A stretch of 56,252 nt of DNA, from positions 1 to 56,252 of the forward strand of contig CANQOV010000004.1 in NCBI GenBank assembly GCA_947625575.1. The letters are read 5' to 3'. The notes below the pieces were generated by a model, which worked only from the letters and a program-made list of their open reading frames with translations, ran no database searches and was not told where the DNA came from. This stretch comes from an uncultured Bacilli bacterium. Its GTDB lineage: Bacteria; Bacillota_I; Bacilli_A; RF39; UBA660. The position numbers and the translations under genes were made by a program. Shown here one piece after another: positions 1-8,608 of the stretch. Position 1 is the first letter of the stretch; every line of letters begins with the position of its first letter.

Positions 1-81
1 ACAAAATTTATAAATTACAAGAAGTTGTTAATACTATTTGATTATTCTTTTGTTGCACTTGACTTTTTAATTAATAAGAAA

Positions 82-324
82 CTAGTCCATTTCTACTTCT
101 TTTTCTAAGTAAATATTAATTAATTTATCAATTAATTGTTTATCCTTAACACCACAAATATAAGTCTTATCCTTATCTTTCATCTGTTTAAGTATTGAAA
201 ACTTATTACCATCAACAGATATAGCATATAAATAATCTTCATTTTGATAATTTATTGTGTCCATAACAACAAAATCAGTAGAATCAATTGTTATAACTTC
301 ATCAACCATTTTTTCTTCCATCAT
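82..324 (-). CDS. DUF1292-like small protein
   Basis: Small acidic protein of about 80 residues. It has the compact beta-rich pattern of the DUF1292/YrzB family: an N-terminal ITIDSTDF segment, then a YLYAISVDGNKFSILK segment. No biochemical role is established for the family. The start is placed at the first ATG of an ATGATG pair because GTGAGG lies six bases upstream; the upstream in-frame codon has no ribosome-binding site. The gene overlaps the end of the preceding gene by 23 bases, so the two are probably cotranscribed and translationally coupled. A second DUF1292-like protein lies at 11416-11676. The family assignment is by pattern only. Confidence 0.6.
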   Translation of the reverse strand: MMEEKMVDEVITIDSTDFVVMDTINYQNEDYLYAISVDGNKFSILKQMKDKDKTYICGVKDKQLIDKLINIYLEKEVEMD

Positions 325-877
325 TAAGACCCTCACTTTCTTTCAAACCTGAAGATAGAGTATTTTCATTTGCTGTTTCACTACCTAAATAACTATGAGT
401 AAACCAATAAAATGTCCACTCGATATGATTTTCCTCGGCATATTTTTTTGATGATTCTAATTGATCAAAATAGAAACTTTCATAACTTTTTACACTCTCT
501 TGATTAAAATCATATAGTCGTTTTGCTCCAATAGTAATACTAACACATGCTGCCACTATTAAAGCTGTTTTCTTTAACTTATCTTTTAAATCAAGCGAAC
601 TTCTTCTAACCAGCATCTCTTGCACAGGTGGACAAACATATTGATATTGCTTATCTAATTCAATATGTCTTAAAATTTCACTCATTTTATGTTTTCTAGT
701 TAATTCCCATGTATCATCTTGCTCATCTTTTATAACTTGGCCGTCGTTTTCTTTAGAAACTGGTTGTTCTACTTCACCTCCAAAATATTTAATAGCCTCA
801 TTAAGATAACTTTCTTTTGCTTCCTTAGCATGAAGATTAACCAAATCCATTACTTCTAAATCTTTATCATCGTTCAC
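302..877 (-). CDS. hypothetical protein with one central membrane segment
   Basis: I do not recognise this protein. It has about 190 charged residues, with a hydrophobic stretch (TALIVAACVSITIGA) near residue 120 followed by a Tyr/Phe/Glu-rich tail, so it may be a single-pass membrane protein. A GTG start at 877 is preferred because AGGTG lies six bases upstream. The in-frame GTG at 886 overlaps that site, and an ATG at about 850 is the fallback. Its end overlaps the downstream DUF1292-like gene, suggesting one operon. Confidence 0.5.
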   Translation of the reverse strand: MNDDKDLEVMDLVNLHAKEAKESYLNEAIKYFGGEVEQPVSKENDGQVIKDEQDDTWELTRKHKMSEILRHIELDKQYQYVCPPVQEMLVRRSSLDLKDKLKKTALIVAACVSITIGAKRLYDFNQESVKSYESFYFDQLESSKKYAEENHIEWTFYWFTHSYLGSETANENTLSSGLKESEGLNDGRKNG

Positions 878-992
878 TTCTATCACCTACTATAATTTTA
901 AACTACCACCAAAACAAAGTCAATAATCACTAATAATATTTTCCAAACAAATTACATATCTTTATAATGAACAAAGAAAGGAATGATAAAAT

Positions 993-1253
993 ATGGATAC
1001 ATTAAAAGTATCAACAAAATCTAATCCAAATTCAGTTGCAGGAGCAATAACAAATGTCTTCAAAGATAAAGGAACAGTAGAAATCCAAGCAATTGGTGCT
1101 GGAGCCTTAAACCAGGCTATCAAAGCTATAGCAATAGCAAGAGGTTTTATTGCTCCAACTGGTAAAAACTTAGTTTGTATACCAGCATTTACAGACATAA
1201 TAATTGATGGCGAAGAAAAAACCGCTATTAAATTAATAATTGAAGCTTCCTAA
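993..1253 (+). CDS. spoVS: Stage V sporulation protein S
   Basis: SpoVS is an 86-residue Alba-like protein conserved in endospore formers and needed for late sporulation steps and septation control. The sequence matches along its whole length: VSTKSNPNSVAGAI at the start, the central IGAGALNQAIKAIAIARG block, and the terminal IDGEEKTAIKLI block. Length is as usual for the family. AAAGGA lies upstream of the ATG. It is followed immediately by a hairpin terminator that overlaps the stop codon, so it is monocistronic. It is the first of several sporulation genes in this stretch. Confidence 0.95.
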   Translation: MDTLKVSTKSNPNSVAGAITNVFKDKGTVEIQAIGAGALNQAIKAIAIARGFIAPTGKNLVCIPAFTDIIIDGEEKTAIKLIIEAS

Positions 1254-1265
1254 GCTTCTTTTTTT
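1242..1265 (+). terminator. spoVS terminator
   Basis: Inverted repeat GAAGCTT (1242-1248) / AAGCTTC (1252-1258) with a 3-base loop, followed by a T run. It overlaps the spoVS stop codon. Confidence 0.8.
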
Positions 1266-1297
1266 ATAAAAATGCATATAATTAATTAGGTGATCAT

Positions 1298-1645
1298 ATG
1301 TCAATTGAAAATTTTAAATCATTTGTAAGAACAAAACCTAAATTATTGGATTTCATAAATAATAAAACAATGACTTGGCAAGACTTTTATAATATGTATG
1401 AATTATATGGAGAAAATAGTGAAATATGGCAAAAATATCTAACCCAAGAAACACCAAAAAAAGCCATAAATTTTAAAGATATCATCTCCTCTTTTCAAAA
1501 CATGAACATGAACGATATCCAAAAAGGAATAAACTCTCTTCAAAAAGGAATAAACTATGTTAAAGAACTAGTAGATAATAAAAGTACAACCACTCCAAAA
1601 ACAAACTATGAGCCAAGACAAATATATAAATATTTTGATGACTAA
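1298..1645 (+). CDS. ylbD: YlbD-like spore coat protein
   Basis: This 115-residue protein resembles YlbD, a putative coat protein of Bacillus spores. It has the N-terminal FKSFVRTKPKL motif, the TWQDFYNMYELYGE motif, and a Gln/Asn-rich middle with a local duplication (DIQKGINSLQKGINYVKEL). B. subtilis YlbD is slightly longer. GGTGAT lies upstream of the ATG. The stop codon overlaps the ATG of the next gene (TAATG), the same order as ylbD-ylbE in Bacillus. Its role is inferred from family and neighbours. Confidence 0.8.
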   Translation: MSIENFKSFVRTKPKLLDFINNKTMTWQDFYNMYELYGENSEIWQKYLTQETPKKAINFKDIISSFQNMNMNDIQKGINSLQKGINYVKELVDNKSTTTPKTNYEPRQIYKYFDD

Positions 1646-1866
1646 TGCAAGTATTTATCCAATATAAAATAAAACAAAATCCAATATATAGACAATTTTT
1701 AAATGAAAATTCTTACTGGTACAAATATTTAAATAGAAATCCTCTTTATTTTAAAGATTTTGAAAAAGATTTAAAGAAAAAATATCGTTTAACTACCGAA
1801 GATAGACTAAATAAAATGGCAGATAGTCTAGATACTATTTCAAAAATAATGAGTATTTTAAATTAA
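1645..1866 (+). CDS. ylbE: YlbE-like protein
   Basis: This 73-residue protein fits the YlbE family (about 80 residues in Bacillus). It has the segment LNENSYWYKYLNRNPLYFKDFEKDLKKKY. The start codon overlaps the ylbD stop, so the two are translationally coupled. No molecular function is known; the pair is found in spore formers. It ends at a convergent hairpin shared with the gene on the opposite strand. Confidence 0.8.
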   Translation: MQVFIQYKIKQNPIYRQFLNENSYWYKYLNRNPLYFKDFEKDLKKKYRLTTEDRLNKMADSLDTISKIMSILN

Positions 1867-1867
1867 A

Positions 1868-1900
1868 AAAATATAAAGATTTATAAAATCTCTATATTTT
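1868..1900. terminator. convergent terminator ylbE / membrane protein
   Basis: A-rich arm, inverted repeat AGATTT/AAATCT flanked by ATATA/TATAT, and T-rich arm between two convergent genes. It can act on both strands. Confidence 0.6.
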
Positions 1901-2696
1901 CATCATTTTTAGTATTTGTTTTAGGAATCTGATAATTAGTAATATCATCTTTCTTTGTATAATCTTTACTATATGCTTCATGAACTTCATCAGTAAAGTT
2001 CAAATCTATATTTTCTAAAGGTCTAGTACCACCATAAACAGTTCTAGTAGCCTCAAGTTCTGGATTGTACGTAGGCTTAAAATCATCAATTTCTTCTTCA
2101 TAAGTAGGCATCTTTAAATACTCATCTTCAGTTAAAACTGTATTAACATCATCATCAATATATGAAGGTGTATCAACAAGTATTTCACTAAATGTATCAT
2201 CTTTAGCTTCTTCTTCCACAAATTTTAAATTTTCGATTTTTTCTTTTGGAACATCTTCTTCAACCAAAACTTCATTAATAGTTACTTCTTCTTTTTCTTC
2301 AATATTTTTAGTAATTTCACTAGCGATAGCTGTATCATTAGGAATAGTTGTATCACTAGCAATAACTGTATCATTAGAAACAACCGTATCACTAGAATTA
2401 CCTTCATCCATAGATGTATCTTCTTTAGTAGGACTATCTTCTACTAAAGGTGTCTTTTCTACCCTAGAAACATCCTCACCATTAGAAGAATCTTCTTTTA
2501 CTTCACTTACTTTTTCTAAAACTGGCCTTTCCATAACTTCATCTTTTAAAGTTATGTCTTCTGCTATTGTATCATCTACATCATCTTCATCTTCTGATTT
2601 ATATGCGATAATACCAACAACCAAAGCAATAATAAGTAAGACAAAACCAATCAATATTAATATCCCAGGAAATTCAAATAACATACTAATATTCAC
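1881..2696 (-). CDS. single-pass membrane protein with long acidic Ser/Thr-rich cytoplasmic tail
   Basis: I do not recognise this protein. An N-terminal membrane segment (ILILIGFVLLIIALVVGIIAY, about residues 12-32) is followed by about 235 very acidic, low-complexity residues. Between about residues 100 and 130 there is a degenerate repeat of the form DTxIxN/S. The tail looks disordered. GTG at 2696 is taken as the start because GGGAG sits seven bases upstream; an ATG four codons later is the alternative. A role in envelope or division scaffolding is only a guess. Confidence 0.55.
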   Translation of the reverse strand: MNISMLFEFPGILILIGFVLLIIALVVGIIAYKSEDEDDVDDTIAEDITLKDEVMERPVLEKVSEVKEDSSNGEDVSRVEKTPLVEDSPTKEDTSMDEGNSSDTVVSNDTVIASDTTIPNDTAIASEITKNIEEKEEVTINEVLVEEDVPKEKIENLKFVEEEAKDDTFSEILVDTPSYIDDDVNTVLTEDEYLKMPTYEEEIDDFKPTYNPELEATRTVYGGTRPLENIDLNFTDEVHEAYSKDYTKKDDITNYQIPKTNTKNDENIEIL

Positions 2697-2757
2697 AGTA
2701 ACACTCCCTTATCCTAACAATATAATATCAAAAAAACAAAATTATTGCAACATTAAT

Positions 2758-3048
2758 TTAAACAGTTTTACTATTCTTTACTTTCTTTAAAATTATATAT
2801 TTACAACCATAACTACAATAATTACTAATATAATCATCTATCAATTTAAAATCATTAATCTTTCGAAAATTCTTATTATCTTCATCATTAAATCCCTTTA
2901 ATCTAAACTTATTATAAGATTGATCTATTAAAATATAATCAAAATCCTTATAATAATCCGTAACCTTTTCTTTTAACAACTCATAATCAAAAATATTACT
3001 CTCATCTTTTAAAATTATATATTTTTCATCATTAAATAAATATTCCAT
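2758..3048 (-). CDS. yutD: YutD-like (DUF1027) protein
   Basis: This 96-residue protein carries the landmarks of YutD/DUF1027: FDYILIDQSYNKFRLKGF in the middle and the C-terminal NYCSYGCKYIILKK block. YutD is conserved in Bacilli and its function is unknown. It follows the yunB homologue on the same strand, and yut/yun genes also lie close together in Bacillus, which supports the call. Confidence 0.7.
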   Translation of the reverse strand: MEYLFNDEKYIILKDESNIFDYELLKEKVTDYYKDFDYILIDQSYNKFRLKGFNDEDNKNFRKINDFKLIDDYISNYCSYGCKYIILKKVKNSKTV

Positions 3049-3083
3049 TACTTATCACCTATAAATATCTTAACACAATCTAA

Positions 3084-3755
3084 TTAATTTAGTAAAGATG
3101 GCACTCCCAAAGAATAACCACCATAATAATCTGGTACTTTACCACTTACAATCTTATAAGAAAAAGGTATCTTATTTATAACATTTATCTCTTTACTAAT
3201 AATGGGTAAAACAACTTTTTGTTTAACTTCTACGTAAATAGATAACTCAATTAATGAATTATTAATACCATAATCTTTTACATCACTAATCATTTTTGTA
3301 TTAACTTTTCCAACACTTTGTATTTTAACTTTTATCTTTGGTCCATAATTATTAATAATAGGATTATTAAATAAAGAAAGAATTGGTACTTCAATATTAC
3401 TATCGCTATCTTCCAAAGTATTTAAAGCACTTTGAATATTATCCGTAACATCTTTTAAAATAACATTAACTGCTAAAGAATTATAATCAATCATTAAAAC
3501 ATTACCATTTTTATCAAAAGTAACATCATATAAAGACATATCTTGAAACTTTTCTAATAGATTATTTGTTGTAGCGTCATTAATAATATTAGTAACTAAT
3601 CTTTCTGTTTCTATTAAAGCATAAGACATATATAAATTACTAGCTCTTTTAGTAACCCCAAACAATAATTGTATAGTAAAAATAGCTATTGTTAAAACAA
3701 ATAGCTTTTTTATTTTTTTACTTCTTTTATTGTTTTTAAGATGCATTTTACTCAT
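3084..3755 (-). CDS. yunB: Sporulation protein YunB
   Basis: This 223-residue protein has one N-terminal membrane segment (LFVLTIAIFTIQLLF) and an extracytoplasmic domain. YunB is expressed in the mother cell during Bacillus sporulation and is needed for normal spore formation. Supporting motifs are the VTFDKNGNVLMIDYNS segment, the GPKIKVKIQSVGKV segment and the closing PFSYKIVSGKVPDYYGG. Length is close to that of the Bacillus protein. It lies upstream of the YutD-like gene on the same strand. Confidence 0.85.
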   Translation of the reverse strand: MSKMHLKNNKRSKKIKKLFVLTIAIFTIQLLFGVTKRASNLYMSYALIETERLVTNIINDATTNNLLEKFQDMSLYDVTFDKNGNVLMIDYNSLAVNVILKDVTDNIQSALNTLEDSDSNIEVPILSLFNNPIINNYGPKIKVKIQSVGKVNTKMISDVKDYGINNSLIELSIYVEVKQKVVLPIISKEINVINKIPFSYKIVSGKVPDYYGGYSLGVPSLLN

Positions 3756-3788
3756 AGTAAATTATATTAAAAAATATGAATAAAATTC

Positions 3789-4496
3789 TTACTTACTCTC
3801 TACTAAAGTACCAACATACTCTCTTTTCAAAAACTTACTTAATGCCTTGCTATCTTTATTAGAGTATAAATATAATGGTATCTTATGTTTATATAGCATA
3901 CTAATAGCTTCAAAATCCATAACACCCATTGAATCAATTCCATTTTTTATCTGCAAATTAATTAAATCTTCATGAGTCATCTTATCAAATTTTTTAGCAC
4001 TGCCCTTATTTGGATCTCCATCATAAATTCCGTCAATATTTTTAGCCATTAAAATCATATCGCAAGATAATTCAATAGCTTTCTCAATAGTTACCATATC
4101 CGTAGTAAAATTAGGTGTTGCAATACCTCCAGATAAAACTATAACACTACTAGTTATATCTTGTTTTACTTTCTCATAATTAAACTTCTCCACTATCCCG
4201 GGTATTTCTACCATAGAATAAGAAACACTTTTAATTCCATGATTATTTAAATAATTAGTAACTGCAAGAGCATTAATAACTGTAGAAAGCATACCCATAT
4301 AATCTAAAGTTGCTTTATCTAAATTCACTTTATTTCTTCCTCGAAAGAAATTACCTCCCCCTAAAACAAGTACAACTTGATTATTACACTCTACAAGCTT
4401 CTTAACATCACCAAAAACACTATCAAGCATTTTATCACTTATATTACTAGTTTCATCTTTTAAAGACTCACCACTTATTTTCATTATAATTCTCAT
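3789..4496 (-). CDS. pyrH: UMP kinase
   Basis: Phosphorylates UMP to UDP with ATP in pyrimidine nucleotide synthesis; cytoplasmic, amino-acid-kinase fold. Visible motifs are KISGESL at the N terminus, VVLVLGGGNFFRGR for phosphate binding, and the ATP-site block MAKNIDGIYDGDP. At 235 residues it has the usual length. GGGTGAAAT precedes the ATG. It is not beside tsf or frr, its common partners in Bacillus. Confidence 0.95.
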   Translation of the reverse strand: MRIIMKISGESLKDETSNISDKMLDSVFGDVKKLVECNNQVVLVLGGGNFFRGRNKVNLDKATLDYMGMLSTVINALAVTNYLNNHGIKSVSYSMVEIPGIVEKFNYEKVKQDITSSVIVLSGGIATPNFTTDMVTIEKAIELSCDMILMAKNIDGIYDGDPNKGSAKKFDKMTHEDLINLQIKNGIDSMGVMDFEAISMLYKHKIPLYLYSNKDSKALSKFLKREYVGTLVESK

Positions 4497-4504
4497 ATTT
4501 CACC

Positions 4505-4533
4505 CAAAAAAATTCAAGAATAAATCTTGAATT
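4505..4533 (-). terminator. terminator after rubrerythrin
   Basis: Inverted repeat ATTCAAGA / TCTTGAAT followed on the minus strand by a T run, just after the rubrerythrin stop codon. Confidence 0.8.
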
Positions 4534-5074
4534 ATCTATAATTTTCACTCTTAACTTCCATATAACTTCTAGGATGATTACAAACAGGACATACATCTAA
4601 AGCATCTTTTCCAACATATACATGTCCACAATTTCTACAAATCCAAATCTTATCTTCATCTTTATGGAACACTTTATCATTTTTGACATTTTCTAACAAA
4701 GTTAAATATCTTTCTTCATGTTCTTTTTCAATCTTACCTACTTCTTCAAATAAATAAGCAATCTTATCAAATCCCTCTTCTTTAGCAACCTTTGCAAACT
4801 CAGCATACATAGTAGTCCACTCATAGTTTTCTCCACTTGCAGCATCACTAAGATTATCTAAAGTAGATAAAATATCCCCTCCATTTAATTGTTTAAACCA
4901 TAATTTTGCATGTTCCTTTTCATTATTAGCAGTTTCTTCAAAAATAGCTGCTATCTCTTCATAACCATCTTTTTTAGCTTTTGAGGCATAATAAGTATAT
5001 TTATTTCTAGCCTGTGATTCTCCTGCAAAAGCAGTCATTAAATTTTGTTCTGTTCTACTTCCTTTTAATTCCAT
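4532..5074 (-). CDS. rbr: Rubrerythrin
   Basis: Non-haem iron peroxide reductase protecting anaerobes from oxidative stress. It has an N-terminal ferritin-like four-helix domain with Glu ligands ([18 protein letters not shown], then [11 protein letters not shown] and [10 protein letters not shown]), and a C-terminal rubredoxin knuckle ([10 protein letters not shown] ... CPVC). The ATG at 5074 is chosen because AGGAG is eight bases upstream; the in-frame GTG at 5083 overlaps that site. The product is about 180 residues, typical for the family. It suggests an anaerobic host that meets oxygen transiently. Confidence 0.95.
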   Translation of the reverse strand: MELKGSRTEQNLMTAFAGESQARNKYTYYASKAKKDGYEEIAAIFEETANNEKEHAKLWFKQLNGGDILSTLDNLSDAASGENYEWTTMYAEFAKVAKEEGFDKIAYLFEEVGKIEKEHEERYLTLLENVKNDKVFHKDEDKIWICRNCGHVYVGKDALDVCPVCNHPRSYMEVKSENYR

Positions 5075-5154
5075 ATCATACACTCCTATTCTTATCTAGA
5101 GAACAACTCTCTAAAAATATTCTATCATTTATTTAAAACTCATGCAATTATTTT

Positions 5155-6243
5155 TTATTTATTTTCCAAATCTACAAAATCACTTAAAATATAATTAGAA
5201 ACATATAAATATTTCTTAGGAATATAAAAATAATTTTTATTTTCTTTCAAATACCTAACATCAAAAACTTCTTTAATATTCTTCCCATATTTATCATAAA
5301 AAACTTTTTTAGAAATCCCCCTTATCTTTCTTAAAGACAAAATCATCTCATTTTCCATAAGTTCATTTAAAGAAAGTCTTTCATCAAAAGAAACATATTC
5401 TCCATTTAAATACTTTTTCATACTTCTTGTATTAGTATATCTATAATTATTATCAATAAACCCTGAAGAAGACAAACCAAATCCATAATACATATTATTA
5501 TTCCAATAAGTAAGATTATGTCTTGATTGATAACCCTTTTTACAAAAATTACTTATTTCATATTGAATATAACCATTACAAGATAATACCTTTCTTATAT
5601 AATCATACATCTTTCTATTTAAATCACTACTAGATTCTACATAATTATTTATCTTTAAAATAGTTTTATCTTCAATAATCAAAGAATAAATAGAAATATG
5701 CTTAACATCTAACTTTAAAAAACAATCTAAATCTTTCTTTAAATCTAAAAATGTTTCATTATTCGAGCCAAATATCAAGTCAATATTAATATTATCAAAA
5801 TATTCTTTAGCTAAATTTATTTTTTTAAAAGAAGGTATTTCTTTTCTTCCAATATTATCTAATATCTTTTTTTGAAAAGACTCTACCCCAATACTTAAAC
5901 GATTTACCCCATTATCTTTAAGTATTTGTAATAATCTTTTATTTAAATTAGAAATATTGCACTCAAAAGTAAATTCAATATCCTTATCTAAACGAAATAT
6001 CTTTATAATATCAAATAATTTCTTAAGTTGTTTACTATTAAGACAAGATGGACTTCCTCCTCCAACATAAACTGTTTTAATTAATTCATTTTTATAACGA
6101 GTTTTTACCTCTTTTTCTAAAATAGCTAAATATCTATCCACTAAAGAATCATTATAAAACAATTTACAAAAATCACAATAAGCACAAATATTTTTACAAA
6201 AAGGTATATGAATATATACACTTTTTATTTTATCTAGCACCAT
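5155..6243 (-). CDS. hemW: HemW-like radical SAM haem chaperone
   Basis: Radical SAM protein of the HemW / oxygen-independent coproporphyrinogen oxidase-like family. The N-terminal CKNICAYCDF supplies the CX3CX2C cluster ligands. It is followed by the TVYVGGGSPSCL glycine motif and by NRLSIGVESFQ, both diagnostic of HemW. Its N-terminal codons overlap the end of the SpoIIID-like gene by 14 bases, and it is the third gene of a lepA operon; lepA-hemW order is common in Firmicutes. No other haem-synthesis gene is in the window, so a haem-insertion role is more likely than porphyrin synthesis. Confidence 0.85.
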   Translation of the reverse strand: MVLDKIKSVYIHIPFCKNICAYCDFCKLFYNDSLVDRYLAILEKEVKTRYKNELIKTVYVGGGSPSCLNSKQLKKLFDIIKIFRLDKDIEFTFECNISNLNKRLLQILKDNGVNRLSIGVESFQKKILDNIGRKEIPSFKKINLAKEYFDNINIDLIFGSNNETFLDLKKDLDCFLKLDVKHISIYSLIIEDKTILKINNYVESSSDLNRKMYDYIRKVLSCNGYIQYEISNFCKKGYQSRHNLTYWNNNMYYGFGLSSSGFIDNNYRYTNTRSMKKYLNGEYVSFDERLSLNELMENEMILSLRKIRGISKKVFYDKYGKNIKEVFDVRYLKENKNYFYIPKKYLYVSNYILSDFVDLENK

Positions 6244-6712
6244 GATTATAATTCTTTCTATCGCTGATAGTTCTTTTTCCTATAGTATTATTATAACTAA
6301 AAATATACTTTAACATCTTAAGTTGTTCTTCATTTGCACACTTAATAAGTCTATCATATAAAGAACTTTTTGGTATTCCGTACTCTTTTTCTAACTCTCT
6401 TAAAGATTGATAACTAAAATCTTCATAATGCTGTTGATTATTGTATAACTGTTCCAACTTTTCCAAAATCTCTTTGGCAACAGAATCATAACTAGATGTC
6501 CTCTTACCCTTAATACCCATACCATATCTTGTTTTAGCTATAGAATCAATCTTTTCTCTTACTTCACTATATTTAACAGGATCACTTTCTTTTAAGGCCT
6601 GTAATCTTTTTTGAATAGTACTTTTACTAATATTTAAACTATTTGCAACTTCCAAAAGAGTCATATTTCCATTTAATATAGCTTCTACAATAACTTTAGT
6701 TTTGTTATCCAT
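6230..6712 (-). CDS. SpoIIID-like regulator with a second helix-turn-helix
   Basis: DNA-binding protein of 160 residues. Residues 5-55 align by eye with the SpoIIID helix-turn-helix (TLLEVANSLNISKSTIQKRL, compare VAKEFGVSKSTVHKDL in SpoIIID), the mother-cell regulator of sporulation. SpoIIID itself is only about 90 residues. Here a second helix-turn-helix (SYQSLRELEKEYGIPKSSLY) follows at about residues 104-123. AGGTAGGT precedes the ATG, within the end of lepA. The gene sits between lepA and hemW on the same strand with a 10-base gap. SpoIIID-like is likely; true orthology is uncertain. Confidence 0.6.
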   Translation of the reverse strand: MDNKTKVIVEAILNGNMTLLEVANSLNISKSTIQKRLQALKESDPVKYSEVREKIDSIAKTRYGMGIKGKRTSSYDSVAKEILEKLEQLYNNQQHYEDFSYQSLRELEKEYGIPKSSLYDRLIKCANEEQLKMLKYIFSYNNTIGKRTISDRKNYNHGAR

Positions 6713-6722
6713 ACCTACCTCA

Positions 6723-8516
6723 CTAATCTTCTACTTTTAAAATACTTAAAAATGCTTCTTGTGGCAACTCTACATTACCAATCATCTTCATCTTCTTTTT
6801 ACCCTCTTTTTGCTTCTCTAAAAGCTTTCTTTTTCTAGAAACATCTCCACCATAACACTTAGCCAACACATCTTTTCTCATCGCTTTAACCGTTTCTCTT
6901 GCTATAACTTTACTAGATATTGCTGCTTGAATTGGCACTTCAAATAACTGTCTTGGTATAATCTCTTTTAAAACTTCACAGATCACTCTTCCTCTTTGAT
7001 AAGCAAAATCTTTATGAACAATAATACTTAAAGCATCAACAACTTCTCCATTAATTAAGATATCTAACTTTTCCAAATTACTAGTTTTATAACCAATCAT
7101 CTCATAATCAAAAGAAGCATACCCTTTAGTAAGACTCTTTAACTTATTAAAAAAGTCATAAACCACTTCTGATAAAGGTAATTCATATAATATATTTACC
7201 CTAAGACTATCAATATAACTTAATCCTAGATAAATACCTCTTTTATTTTGACATAATTCCATAACTTGACCAATATAATCTTTTGGTGTAAAAATACTAG
7301 CTTTAATATATGGCTCTTCCATTAACTTAATCTTTCCTTTATCAGGCATTTTACTAGGAGAAGAAAGAAAAATAACTTGATTGTCAGTTTGTGTTATCTT
7401 ATATATTACCGATGGTGAAGTTGCAATCACATCTATATTAAACTCTCTTTCTAGACGTTCTTTTGTAATATCCATATGTAATAATCCTAAAAAACCACAT
7501 CTAAATCCAAAACCCAAAGCTTTAGATACTTCAGGTGTATACTTAAGTGAAGCATCATTTAAAGTCAATTTTTCCAAGGCTTCTTTTAAATCTTCATACT
7601 TCGTAGATTCCATAGGATATAACCCTGAATAAACAAATGGTTTAACCTCTTTATAACCAGGAAGTGCTTCTTTAGCAGGTTTATCTTTAAGAGTAATTGT
7701 ATCTCCTACTTTTACATCTTGAATACTTTTAATACTAGCAGTAACAAATCCAACTTCTCCAGCACCCAAGCAATCAGTTAAAACTTCATATGGTGTATGT
7801 TTTCCAACGTTAATAACTTCATAACAAGCTTTAGTTTCCATCATCATAATAGTATCTTTTGGCTTAATTGATCCTGATTTAACCCTAACTTGCACCACTA
7901 CACCACGATAAGCATCAAAATAAGAATCAAAAATAAGAGCTTTAGTAACATCTTCATCTACTACAGGACTAGGTATTTTTTCTACTACACTATCTAAAAG
8001 TTTATCAATACCAGTTCCCTCTTTAGCACTACATAAAATAATTTCTTCTTTTTTAAATCCTAAATTATCTTCAATTTCTTTAATAACTCTATCTACATCA
8101 GCATTAGGTAAATCAATCTTATTAATAACAGGAATAATCTCTAAATTATTATCAATTGCCAAATATAAATTAGCTAAAGTTTGAGCTTCAATTCCTTGAG
8201 TTGCATCAATTAATAAAATAGCACCCTCACAAGCCGCTAAAGACCTACTAACTTCATAAGTAAAATCAACATGACCAGGAGTATCTATTAAATTAAATAA
8301 ATAATCTATTCCATGATAATTATATTTTAAAGAAACAGCATTAAGTTTAATTGTTATGCCTCTTTCTCTTTCAATATCCATAGAATCTAATAATTGATCT
8401 TTCATCTCTCGCTTAGAAATAGCATTGCATCGTTCTAATATTCTATCTGCAATTGTACTTTTTCCATGATCAATATGTGCAATTATGCAAAAATTTCTAA
8501 TATGCTGTGTATCCAT
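6723..8516 (-). CDS. lepA: Elongation factor 4 (LepA)
   Basis: Ribosome-associated GTPase that can back-translocate or aid ribosome assembly. G1 is [10 protein letters not shown]3 is DTPGHVDF, and G4 is NKIDLP. The LepA-specific C-terminal region contains [23 protein letters not shown]. The ATG at 8516 is preferred because GGTGAT is immediately upstream; the in-frame ATG at 8528 has no ribosome-binding site. The product is 597 residues, usual for the family. First gene of the lepA / SpoIIID-like / hemW operon. Confidence 0.97.
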   Translation of the reverse strand: MDTQHIRNFCIIAHIDHGKSTIADRILERCNAISKREMKDQLLDSMDIERERGITIKLNAVSLKYNYHGIDYLFNLIDTPGHVDFTYEVSRSLAACEGAILLIDATQGIEAQTLANLYLAIDNNLEIIPVINKIDLPNADVDRVIKEIEDNLGFKKEEIILCSAKEGTGIDKLLDSVVEKIPSPVVDEDVTKALIFDSYFDAYRGVVVQVRVKSGSIKPKDTIMMMETKACYEVINVGKHTPYEVLTDCLGAGEVGFVTASIKSIQDVKVGDTITLKDKPAKEALPGYKEVKPFVYSGLYPMESTKYEDLKEALEKLTLNDASLKYTPEVSKALGFGFRCGFLGLLHMDITKERLEREFNIDVIATSPSVIYKITQTDNQVIFLSSPSKMPDKGKIKLMEEPYIKASIFTPKDYIGQVMELCQNKRGIYLGLSYIDSLRVNILYELPLSEVVYDFFNKLKSLTKGYASFDYEMIGYKTSNLEKLDILINGEVVDALSIIVHKDFAYQRGRVICEVLKEIIPRQLFEVPIQAAISSKVIARETVKAMRKDVLAKCYGGDVSRKRKLLEKQKEGKKKMKMIGNVELPQEAFLSILKVED

Positions 8517-8569
8517 TAATATCACCATTTAAATTTTATCATATTTTTTAAGCATTTAAAAGAATATAA

Positions 8570-8608
8570 AAAAAGAACTCTAATCTAAATTAAAGATCTC
8601 CAAGTTCT
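8570..8608 (-). terminator. terminator after SleB-like gene
   Basis: Imperfect inverted repeat GAACT...AGTTC with an inner GATCT/AGAT pairing, followed on the minus strand by a T run; the 5' arm overlaps the end of the coding region. Confidence 0.5.

Noticed and set aside
962-1198. Minus-strand frame opposite spoVS
   Set aside because: Shadow of spoVS with no ribosome-binding site or family match.
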